DNA of 64,000 nucleotides from Streptomyces sp. NBC_00193 (GTDB lineage: Bacteria > Actinomycetota > Actinomycetes > Streptomycetales > Streptomycetaceae), in NCBI RefSeq assembly GCF_026342735.1, contig NZ_JAPEMM010000002.1, positions 558,001 through 622,000 of the forward strand, in the 5' to 3' direction. Position numbers and translations under genes: made by a program. Numbering within the stretch: the first letter of the stretch is position 1; each line of letters starts with the position of its first letter. The notes below the pieces were generated by a model, which searched no databases, was not told where the DNA came from, and saw only the letters and a program-made list of their open reading frames with translations. Of the stretch, positions 56,869 to 64,000 are shown in pieces.

Positions 56869-57816
56869 TCACGCGGACACCGCCTGCAGCCAGAGCGGCA
56901 GCAGCAGGAGGGAGACCAGGGAACTCTTGATCACGACGGCGGCGGAGAGGTTCACGCCCACGTCGTAGCGCTGGGCGAAGATGAACAGGTTCTGGGGCGT
57001 CGGCATCGCGGCGATCAGCACGAGGTACGTGAGCCACTCGCCCCGGACCCCGAACAGTGCCCCGCACACCGCCCACGCCAGCAGCGGGAAAGCCACGCAC
57101 TTGAAGCCGAGGAGCGCCAACTCCTCGCGGGTGGTGCCCCGGACGTCGAGTCCGATGCCGCCGAGGTGCAGTCCGAGGGCGAAGAGGGCCACCGGGGAGG
57201 CGCTGTCCCCGACGAAGGCGGCCCCGTCGAGGATCACCTCCGGGACGTGCACGGAGAGCAGGTTGAGCAGGATCCCGGCGTTGCAGGCGAGGACCAGCGG
57301 GGTGACGAGCGAGGCGCTGACGGCGCGGGACAGGCGCCGGGCCGGGCCGCCCGAGCCGGGGCCGGCCCGGCCCAGCTCCATGATGGCGATGACGACGAGC
57401 GACAGGACGCAGACCTGGAAGAGCAGCACCGGGAAGATCGGCGCCGCCGTCCCGAAGAAGGTGATGAAGACGGGGACGGCGAAGTAGGCGGTGTTGACCT
57501 GGACCCCGGCCATCACGCGCAGCGCCACGGCCCGCGGGTCGCGCAGTCCGGCTGCCGCGGAGGCGGCGGCGACGGCCGCGACCGCGAGGGCGGCGGCGGC
57601 CGCGTAGCCGCCGATGGCCCGCCAGTCGAAGAGGGCGGAGAGGTCCGCGGCGTAGATGTTGCCGAACAGGTAGCAGGGGACCGCGAAGAGGAAGGCGTAG
57701 TCGGCGAAGGCCTTGGAGGCCTCGGCGGGGACCACCTTGCGGCGCGCGAGGAGCACGCCGACGCCGAAGGCCAGCGCGACCGGTATCAGTTTCTCCAGCG
57801 CGGCAGCCCCGCCCAT
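56869..57816 (-). CDS. AEC (auxin efflux carrier) family transporter
   Basis: 315 residues from ATG 57816 behind GGGAGCGGG. About ten hydrophobic segments, including 'LIPVALAFGVGVLLARRKVV', 'VNTAYFAVPVFITFFG' and the late 'MPTPQNLFIFAQRYDVGVNLSAAVVI', the crossover region with paired Pro/Asn typical of AEC/BASS-like carriers. Members move carboxylates or other organic anions. It is divergent from the broken oxidoreductase gene. Confidence 0.9.
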   Translation of the reverse strand: MGGAAALEKLIPVALAFGVGVLLARRKVVPAEASKAFADYAFLFAVPCYLFGNIYAADLSALFDWRAIGGYAAAAALAVAAVAAASAAAGLRDPRAVALRVMAGVQVNTAYFAVPVFITFFGTAAPIFPVLLFQVCVLSLVVIAIMELGRAGPGSGGPARRLSRAVSASLVTPLVLACNAGILLNLLSVHVPEVILDGAAFVGDSASPVALFALGLHLGGIGLDVRGTTREELALLGFKCVAFPLLAWAVCGALFGVRGEWLTYLVLIAAMPTPQNLFIFAQRYDVGVNLSAAVVIKSSLVSLLLLPLWLQAVSA

Positions 57817-58001
57817 GCGTACCCGCTCCCGCCGTTCAGTGATCTTCCGAGCCGCGCGCAGTCTATGCCGAGCGCGTGCGGCGGCCCGATCGGGCTTGAC
57901 CCTGACGCGCGGGTCAGGGTTTAGCTTCGGCGCACCCACCCGCCCCGGCCCGGTGGCGGCCGTCCGGGCCGTCGCCGGCCGCGCCCTGCCGAGGAGCCCC
58001 G

Positions 58002-59035
58002 ATGGCCACGGACCTGCCCCGTACCGCACGCGAGATCCGGCTCGCCGCCCGCCCCGAAGGGCTGCCCGAGCGGGCGGACTTCGCCGTCGTCGAGGTACCG
58101 GTGCCGGAGCCCGGTCCGGGCCGGGTGCTCGTGCGCAACCGCCACTTCCTGGTGTTCCCCGGGCTGGTCACCCTGATCGGCGGCGCCGTCGAGGGGCTGC
58201 CGCTGCCCCCTCTGCACGCCGGTGACACGCTGTTCGGGCCGGCCGTCGGCGAGGTGGTGGCCGCCCCGGCCGACAGCCCGCTGCGGCCGGGCACGCTCGT
58301 CTCGCACCTGCTCGGCTGGCGGGAGTACGCCCTGGTGGACGCCGCCGACTGCACCCCGCTGGACGGCACCCTGCCCGACCCGGTGGCGTACCTCGCCCAG
58401 GGCTCGGCCCCGTACGGCGCGCTGACCCGGCTCGCCGGGGTGCGGCCCGGGGACACCGTCCTGGTCACCGGGGGGCCGGCGCGGTCGGGACCCTGGCCGG
58501 TCAGACGGCGCGGCTGCTGGGCGCGGGCCGGGTGATCGGCACCACCGGCTCCCCGGAGAAGGCCGAGCGGCTGGTGGCGGAGCTGGGTTACGACGCGGTC
58601 CTGCTACGGGGCACCGGGCGGCCCTTCGCGGAGCAGCTCGCCGGGGTGGCGCCCGAGGGGATCGACGTACTCGTGGACACGGTGGGCGGCGAGCAGCTCT
58701 CCGCGGCCCTCGGCGCCGCCCGGCAGGGCGCCCGCTTCGCCCTGGTCGGCGCGCTCTCGGGCCAGTTGGCGCCGGGGCGGGCCGGGGGCGTCGCCCCGGT
58801 GGAGATCGACTCGTTCCGGCTGGTCGTCAGGGGCGTCTCGGTGCGCGGGTACCTCGGCACGGAGCATCCGGGCGTGGAGGAGGAGTGGGCCGGGCGCTTC
58901 GGGTCCTGGCTGCGCTCCGGGGAGATCCGCTTCCCTCATGTGCGGATCCCGGGCATCGATCGCGCCCCGCAGGCGTTGCGCGCGTTGGCAGGAGGACGGC
59001 ACTTCGGCGCGGTGGTGGTGGAATTGCCGGGGTAG
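58002..59035 (+). pseudogene. Zinc-independent MDR-type quinone/NADP oxidoreductase, frameshifted in a G tract
   Basis: Two frames together give one complete medium-chain dehydrogenase/reductase. 58002 to about 58475 encodes the substrate half ('TVLVTGG' at the break). From about 58476, reading one base shifted, 'AGAVGTLAGQTARLLGAGRVIGTTGSPEKAERLV' continues the nucleotide-binding fold to 59035. The break is at six Gs (58470-58475); seven Gs would restore the A-G-A-V-G motif exactly. As read, translation ends at 58535. This could be a true mutation, a phase-variable tract or a sequencing error. Confidence 0.85.
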
Positions 59036-59099
59036 TCCGGGCCGCGAACGGGCGGTTCGGGGACGGTGCGACGGTGCGGGGACACGGGGGTGGCACGGG

Positions 59100-59855
59100 A
59101 TGCGGATCGGTGACGCGGCGGCGGCAGCGGGGACCACGCCCAGGGCGCTGCGGTTCCACGAGCAGCGCGGGCTCCTCGCCCCGCAGGGCCGCAGCCCCTC
59201 CGGCCGGCGGGAGTACGGGCCCGGGGACGCGGCCAGGATCCGGATCATCCGCGATCTGCTGGCCCACGGGTTCACCGTCGAGGACCTGCGCGGCGTGGCC
59301 GACCGGCTCCACCTGCTCGCGGCGGACCCACCGCCGAGCTGCGGCTCCGGCGGCGGGGTCGTCGGCCACCGGCTCGCCGTGCTCGACGCGGAAATCGACC
59401 GGCTCACCCGCTTGCGCGAGGCCCTGGCCCGCCGCGCGGGCCTACCCGGCTCCACCGCCCCTCCGAAGGCGGTACCGGAGCGGCCCGCAGTGACCGTCCC
59501 TGCGGCGGTACCAGGACCGGACCCGCTGCCGGACTCCGTGCCGGTGCCGGTGCCGGTGCCGGTGCCGGACCCGGTGCCGGTGCCGGACCCGGTGCCGGTG
59601 CCGGTGCCAGTGCCGGTGCCGGACCCGGACCCGGACCCGGTGCCGGACCCGGTGCCGGTGCCAGAACCGGACCCGGTGCCGGTGCCGGACCCGGTGCCGG
59701 TGCCAGAACCGGTGCCGGTGCCAGAACCCGTACCGAACCCTGTGCTGGGTCCCGGGACGGGTGGCGGCCGGGGCAGGGCCGGGCGGCCCGGTCGGCCGGT
59801 GGGCGTCGGGCGCGGCTCGGGCGGGCCGAGGGCGCATACGCTGGACCGATCATGA
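59100..59855 (+). CDS. MerR family regulator with Pro-Val/Asp repeat tail
   Basis: 251 residues from ATG 59100. The MerR DNA-binding domain is 'MRIGDAAAAAGTTPRALRFHEQRGLLAPQGRSPSGRREYGPGDAARIRIIRDLLAHGF', followed by the dimerisation coiled coil ending near residue 120. The rest is almost wholly Pro-Val with interspersed Asp/Glu (about residues 140-218), a stiff extended polyproline tail not found in MerR proteins. Its stop overlaps the kinase start by four bases (ATGA), making it the first gene of a regulator/kinase/regulator operon. Confidence 0.9.
   Translation: MRIGDAAAAAGTTPRALRFHEQRGLLAPQGRSPSGRREYGPGDAARIRIIRDLLAHGFTVEDLRGVADRLHLLAADPPPSCGSGGGVVGHRLAVLDAEIDRLTRLREALARRAGLPGSTAPPKAVPERPAVTVPAAVPGPDPLPDSVPVPVPVPVPDPVPVPDPVPVPVPVPVPDPDPDPVPDPVPVPEPDPVPVPDPVPVPEPVPVPEPVPNPVLGPGTGGGRGRAGRPGRPVGVGRGSGGPRAHTLDRS
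59537..59745 (+). repeat. Hexamer repeat (CCGGTG/CCGGAC) encoding Pro-Val/Pro-Asp
   Basis: About 200 bases of CCGGTG, CCGGAC and CCAGAA hexamers encode PVPVPDPVPEP-like sequence in the MerR tail. Frame is preserved by any whole-unit change. Confidence 0.9.
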
Positions 59856-61333
59856 GCGAGCGAGCCCGATCCCGATTCCGATCCCTCTTCCGAGCCCGGC
59901 CGGGATCCCGGTCCCCGTCCCCGGACGGATCGCCGCATGGGTCTCCGTCGGGATCCCCGGCCGGTTCCCGGCCCGGATCCCCCGCCGGGTCCCCGTCCGA
60001 TTCCCCCGCCGGCTCACGGTCCGGATCGCCGTCCCGGTCCGCGCCCGTCGCCGCAGGCGACCCCGCCTCCCCCGCCCGGCGAGGGCAGTTCGCGGTGGCG
60101 TTGCGTACGCCCGCCCGGGCGGCCGAGCCCCTGCTCGCGCAGGCGCCCGAGGCCTGGCAGCGGCTGCTGCCGTACGCCGTGACCGCGGTGTGCGTGATGG
60201 CGCTGCTGCCGGTGACGATCGCGGTGCTGACCAACGACTACAAGGCGGGCGGCGGCTGGGCCGGGGCACTGGGCGTGGCCCAGACCCTGCCGCTGCTGCT
60301 CGCCGTGACCCGGCCGCGCACCGCGTGGGGCCTGGTGCTCGTCGCCGACACGGTGGGGGCCGCGGTACTGACCCAGGCCGACGGGGTCGCCGGGCACGCC
60401 TGGCCCTGGACCCCGATGGTGATCATCGGCTACCTGGTGCTGATGGCCTGCCTGGGACTGCGCGAGTCCATCCGGACCCTGGTCGGGGTGTGGCTGGTGA
60501 CCGGGGTGACGGGGGCACTGCTGACCGCCTTCGAACCGGACGGGGTGACCAACACGGTCGCCCTGCTGTTCGTCCTGGCCGGGGTGATGCTCGCGCTGAC
60601 GGGAGCACTGCGCGGGCTCGGCGACGCCCGCCAGAAGGTCGCCGAGCAGGAGAGCATCAGCGAGGCCGAGCGCGCCCGCCGCACCTTGCTGGAGGAACGG
60701 GCCCGCATCGCGCGGGAGTTGCACGACGTGGTGGCCCACCACATGTCGGTGATCACGGTGCAGGCGGATTCGGCGCCGTACCGGCTCCCCGGCATGGCGG
60801 AGCCGGTACGCGAGGAGTTCGCCGCCATCGCGTCGAGCGCGCGCGAATCGCTGGGCGAGATGCGGCGGCTGCTGACGGTGCTGCGCGGCGACGAGGCGAA
60901 CGGCGCCGACCGGACCCCGCAGCCGGGTCTCGGCCGGTTGCAGCAGCTGGTGGAGGCGACCGTACGGGCCGGGCAGCCGGTGGAGTTGGCGCTGGCCAAG
61001 GGCGCGGCCGGGGCGGCTCCGCCGGCCGTGGACCTGTCGGCGTACCGGATCGTCCAGGAGGCGCTGGCCAACGTGGTGCGGCACGCGCCGGGGGCTACGA
61101 CGCGCATCTCGGTGACCTTCGACGAGGAGGAGCTCCTCGTGCTGGTGGTCAACGGTCCCGCGCGGGACGCGGTGGTGGCGCTGGAGACCTCGGGCACCGG
61201 GCACGGGCTGGTGGGGATGCGGGAGCGCGTACGGTTGACGGGCGGGACGCTGGACACCGGTCCGCTGCCCGACGGCGGCTTCCGGGTCGCCGCCCGCATG
61301 CCCATCAACACCGCTCCCGAGGAACCAAGTTGA
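59852..61333 (+). CDS. Sensor histidine kinase (HisKA_3 type)
   Basis: 493 residues. The first about 75 residues are Ser-Pro-Gly repeats. Then come about five to six membrane helices, a short coiled coil and the phospho-His box 'EERARIARELHDVVAHHMSVI'. The ATPase domain ends 'GHGLVGMRERVRLTGGTLDTGPLPDGGFRVAARMP'. The stop overlaps the response-regulator start (TTGA). The signal is unknown; the sensor seems to be the membrane region itself. Confidence 0.94.
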   Translation: MSERARSRFRSLFRARPGSRSPSPDGSPHGSPSGSPAGSRPGSPAGSPSDSPAGSRSGSPSRSAPVAAGDPASPARRGQFAVALRTPARAAEPLLAQAPEAWQRLLPYAVTAVCVMALLPVTIAVLTNDYKAGGGWAGALGVAQTLPLLLAVTRPRTAWGLVLVADTVGAAVLTQADGVAGHAWPWTPMVIIGYLVLMACLGLRESIRTLVGVWLVTGVTGALLTAFEPDGVTNTVALLFVLAGVMLALTGALRGLGDARQKVAEQESISEAERARRTLLEERARIARELHDVVAHHMSVITVQADSAPYRLPGMAEPVREEFAAIASSARESLGEMRRLLTVLRGDEANGADRTPQPGLGRLQQLVEATVRAGQPVELALAKGAAGAAPPAVDLSAYRIVQEALANVVRHAPGATTRISVTFDEEELLVLVVNGPARDAVVALETSGTGHGLVGMRERVRLTGGTLDTGPLPDGGFRVAARMPINTAPEEPS

Positions 61334-62010
61334 CCATCCGCGTGATCATCGTCGACGACCAGGCCATGGTGCGGGCGGGTTTCGCCGCACTGTTGTCGGC
61401 GCAGGCCGACATCGACGTGGTGGGCGAGGCGCCCGACGGACGCCAGGGGATCCAGGTCTCCCGCACCGTCCACCCCGACGTGGTGCTGATGGACGTCAGG
61501 ATGCCCGAGATGGACGGCCTCAGCGCCGCCCGCGAGCTCCTCGATCCCCCGCCGGGGGTGGTGCACCGGCCGAAGGTGCTGATGCTGACCACCTTCGACA
61601 TCGACGACTACGTGTACGAGGCCCTGCGCGCGGGCGCCTCCGGCTTCCTGCTGAAGGACGCCCCGCCGGCGGACCTGATCGCCGCGGTACGGGTGGTCGC
61701 CTCGGGCGAGGCGCTGCTGGCTCCGTCGGTGACCCGGCGCCTGATCGCGGACTTCGTCGAGCGGCGGCCCGCGCCGCGCCGCAATCCCGCGCTGCGGCTG
61801 AACGGGCTGACCCCGCGGGAGACCGAGGTGCTGGAGCTGATCGCGCGCGGGCTGTCGAACCAGGAGATCGCCGGCCATCTGGTGCTCGCCGAACAGACGG
61901 TCAAGACCCACATCGGGCGGGTGCTGGGCAAGCTGGACCTGCGGGACCGGGCGCAGGCCGTGATCTTCGCCTACGAGGCGGGGCTGGTGCGGCCGGGCGA
62001 CGGCGGCTGA
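61330..62010 (+). CDS. NarL/FixJ-type response regulator
   Basis: 226 residues starting at TTG 61330 behind GAGGAA. Receiver domain with VDDQ, phospho-Asp in 'VVLMDVRMPEMDG' and Lys in 'FLLKDAPPADL'. The LuxR helix-turn-helix is 'LTPRETEVLELIARGLSNQEIAGHLVLAEQTVKTHIGRVLGKLDL'. It is made with the kinase by four-base coupling. Targets may include its own operon. Confidence 0.95.
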   Translation: MTIRVIIVDDQAMVRAGFAALLSAQADIDVVGEAPDGRQGIQVSRTVHPDVVLMDVRMPEMDGLSAARELLDPPPGVVHRPKVLMLTTFDIDDYVYEALRAGASGFLLKDAPPADLIAAVRVVASGEALLAPSVTRRLIADFVERRPAPRRNPALRLNGLTPRETEVLELIARGLSNQEIAGHLVLAEQTVKTHIGRVLGKLDLRDRAQAVIFAYEAGLVRPGDGG

Positions 62011-62179
62011 TCCGCCTCCCACCGGCCCCCTCCACCGGCCTCCCCCACCGGCCTCCTTCACCGGCCGGTCTCCTCCACCCCCTACCGGGGTATGACATCC
62101 GACTTGGCTCCACGGTGCGACGCCCGGTGCGCCACCTCCTTCTTACCTTCCTCCTCGTCACGAGGAGAGGAGAAGGGGC

Positions 62180-63223
62180 ATGCGCCGCTTCGCAAGGACA
62201 CTGGTCACGGCCGCACTGGCGGCGGCCGTCGTCGCCGGCACCGCGGGATGGGCCTCCGCGGACGCCCAGACGGCGGTCACCGGCCCGCCGCCGGGCACCG
62301 CCGCCTGGCGGGCCGACTCGGTGTCCGGGCGGCCGCTGCCGGACCCGGAGCGGGCGACGCCGGCCGAGGTCGCGCGGTTCTTCGCCGGGCTGGACACGCC
62401 CCGGGCACGGGAGCTCGTACGGGTCCACCCGCTCGTGGTGGGGAATCTGGACGGGGCTCCGCTCCCGCTGCGGTACGAGGCCAACCGGCTGGCCGTACGC
62501 GCGACCGGCGAGCCGCGCTTCGCCTCCCTGGCCGCGCCCGGCCGGCAGATCCTGGCCTTCGACCCGCGGGGGCGGGGCACCGTCGCCGAGGTGTTCGGGG
62601 ACCTGGAGCGGTCCGCGCACGTATCGGTGATCGTGCCGGGCTCGGACAACGACGCCACCACCTACGACCGCCCCCGGGCCGCGTACACCGGCCCGGCGGG
62701 CATGGCCCGCTCCCTGCGGTCCGCGACCGGGGAGACGGCCGCCGTCATCGCGTGGACCGGCTACACCACACCCGTCGGGGTGGGGCTGGACACGGCCCGC
62801 GGGCGGCTGGCGGAGGCGGGCGCGGTCCGGCTCGCCCGGTTCACCGAGGGGCTCGGAGCGGTCGGCGCGCCCGACCCGGTGCTGTTCTGCCACAGCTACG
62901 GCTCGGTGGTCTGCGGGCTGGCGGCCCGGCACACGGACGCCACCGACATCGTCGCCTTCGGCTCCCCCGGCATGCGGGCCGACAGCATCGCGGAACTGCG
63001 CACCGAGGCCCGGGTCTGGGCGGCGCGCGGGCCCTCCGACTGGATCTCCGACGTGCCCAACGTGGAGTTCGCGGGGCTCGGCCACGGAGCCGATCCCACC
63101 TCGGCGGCCTTCGGCGCCCGCCGGATCGACGCCGCCGACGTGGCGGGCCACACCGGCTACTTCACCCCCGGCACCCGGTCCCTGCAGGCCTTCGCCGCCA
63201 TCGCGACGGGAGCGGGCCGATGA
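62180..63223 (+). CDS. Secreted alpha/beta hydrolase (DUF1023 family)
   Basis: 347 residues from ATG 62180 behind GAGGAGAG. Signal peptide 'LVTAALAAAVVAGTAGWASA'. The domain shows 'RQILAFDPRGRGTVAEVFGDL', 'HVSVIVPGSDND' and nucleophile elbow 'LFCHSYGSVVCG', diagnostic of the actinobacterial DUF1023 group of unknown substrate. Late His in 'GLGHGADPTS' is likely catalytic. It overlaps the acyltransferase by four bases, so hydrolysis and acyl transfer may act on the same extracellular molecule. Confidence 0.9.
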   Translation: MRRFARTLVTAALAAAVVAGTAGWASADAQTAVTGPPPGTAAWRADSVSGRPLPDPERATPAEVARFFAGLDTPRARELVRVHPLVVGNLDGAPLPLRYEANRLAVRATGEPRFASLAAPGRQILAFDPRGRGTVAEVFGDLERSAHVSVIVPGSDNDATTYDRPRAAYTGPAGMARSLRSATGETAAVIAWTGYTTPVGVGLDTARGRLAEAGAVRLARFTEGLGAVGAPDPVLFCHSYGSVVCGLAARHTDATDIVAFGSPGMRADSIAELRTEARVWAARGPSDWISDVPNVEFAGLGHGADPTSAAFGARRIDAADVAGHTGYFTPGTRSLQAFAAIATGAGR

Positions 63224-64000
63224 GCACGCTGGAGACCGGGCGTCCGGCAAGCAGGCAGGGCGTCCTCACCAAGGTGCGGGCGGCCGCCGGCCGGATCGAC
63301 GCGAAGACCCCCGGCCACCGGGACCGGGCGATCGACGGGCTGCGGGCGCTGGCCCTGCTGGCCGTGCCGACCGGGCACTGGCTGCTCGGCGGGTTCACCC
63401 TCGACTCCGGCGGGGCCCTGCACAACGCGAGCCCCCTCTCCGCCTTCGGCGGCCTGGCCCCGGCCAGTTGGGTGCTGCAGATGCTCGGCGTCTTCTTCCT
63501 GGTCGGCGGCTACGCCTCGGCGCTCTCCTTCCGGCGGCACACCGGATCGGCCGGAGCCTGGCTGAAGGGCCGGATCGCCCGGCTGGGGCGACCGGTGCTC
63601 GGGGTCACGGCGGTGTGGGCGCTGGCCGCGCCGGTGCTGTACGCGGCCGGGGTGCCCGAGGCCACCCTGCGGACCGGGGCGAAGCTGGTGATCCAGCCGC
63701 TGTGGTTCGTCGGGGTGTACGTGGTGGTCACCGCGCTGACCCCGTACTGCGTGCGCGCCGCGCACCGGCTAGGCGGCTGGGCGGCGGCCCCGCTGCTCGC
63801 CTCCGTCGCCGTGGTGGACTTCCTGCGCTACGGGCCCTTCGCGGACTCGGTGCCCGGGTGGGTGGCACTGGTGAACATCCTGCCGGGCTGGCTGTTCGCG
63901 TACCAGCTCGGCATCGCCTGGGGCGAGGGCCGGATCGGGCGGCGCGGGGGATGGCTGCTGCTGGTGGGCGGGAGCGTGCTGTTCGCGGCCCTGCTGATGG
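63220..64000 (+). CDS. Membrane acyltransferase family 3 protein (3' end outside window)
   Basis: At least 260 residues from ATG 63220. 'RDRAIDGLRALALLAVPTGHWLLGG' is the start of the acyltransferase-3 domain (R-x-x-D/E-G-L-R-A-L...H), with following hydrophobic segments 'VLQMLGVFFLVGGYASALSF' and 'LWFVGVYVVVTALTPYCV'. Such proteins put acetyl or longer acyl groups on cell-surface sugars or antibiotics. The reading frame is still open at the window end. Confidence 0.9.
   Translation, partial: MSTLETGRPASRQGVLTKVRAAAGRIDAKTPGHRDRAIDGLRALALLAVPTGHWLLGGFTLDSGGALHNASPLSAFGGLAPASWVLQMLGVFFLVGGYASALSFRRHTGSAGAWLKGRIARLGRPVLGVTAVWALAAPVLYAAGVPEATLRTGAKLVIQPLWFVGVYVVVTALTPYCVRAAHRLGGWAAAPLLASVAVVDFLRYGPFADSVPGWVALVNILPGWLFAYQLGIAWGEGRIGRRGGWLLLVGGSVLFAALLM

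Overview
This is about 64 kb of very GC-rich actinomycete DNA, almost certainly from a Streptomyces chromosome. The signs are extreme third-position G/C, many 1- and 4-base stop/start overlaps, GTG and TTG starts, SigB/F-type sigma, mycothiol-type DinB folds, DasR-like GntR regulators, and Streptomyces small-protein families. No rRNA, tRNA, CRISPR array or phage was seen. One complete insertion sequence is present.

Layout. 0-11 kb: a truncated lipoprotein beta-propeller, small-molecule enzymes (GNAT, 2OG-Fe(II) oxygenase, a DinB/GNAT fusion, VOC, PHP), a membrane protein, then an overlapping DinB / carboxylesterase / beta-lactamase-fold hydrolase operon. 11-16 kb: two TetR+DHA2-MFS efflux modules facing away from each other around two tiny genes, each with a palindromic operator at its TetR start, followed by a LysR regulator. 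17-21 kb: a YunG-like protein and a compact cluster. The cluster holds an asparaginyl-tRNA-synthetase-like ligase lacking the anticodon domain, coupled to a flavin monooxygenase and divergent from an SDR, with an 11-bp-period heptamer array resembling SARP sites between them. 21-29 kb: an APH-like kinase, a secreted GH31-discoidin-ricin enzyme, a ClC channel, an IS481 element, a membrane-anchored esterase and a small Cys/His protein.

29-41 kb: a NarL-type two-component system divergent from an MMPL exporter; a glycine-betaine importer (ProV plus a fused permease/binding protein); a SigB/F-type sigma factor; and a MalX-MalY-like operon (PTS EIICB plus C-S lyase). 41-47 kb: a secreted subtilase, a GH20 hexosaminidase coupled to a secreted CBM3-GH16 enzyme, and a divergent DasR-like GntR with paired operator-like sites. 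47-49 kb: a probable type VII-secretion-linked operon (EspC/WXG-like remnant, WXG-like protein with a lysozyme-like C-terminus, three-helix membrane protein) and a second GntR. 49.6-53 kb: two divergent IucA/IucC siderophore synthetases, one with a collagen-like Gly-X-Y tract.

53-64 kb: a methyltransferase, an exported BBE-type flavoenzyme, a trypsin-like protease, an AEC transporter, a quinone-oxidoreductase gene broken by a one-base change in a G tract, an overlapping MerR / histidine kinase / response regulator operon, and a secreted DUF1023 hydrolase overlapping an acyltransferase that runs off the window.

Two themes recur. Many loci are compact regulator-plus-target modules with visible palindromic operators. 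Many proteins also carry in-frame low-complexity expansions (Gly-Ala, Pro-Val, Ser-Pro-Gly, Gly-X-Y, hexapeptide repeats), mostly at termini or linkers. The most novel candidates are the AsnRS-like/monooxygenase/SDR cluster with its heptamer array and the small effector/immunity-like operon.
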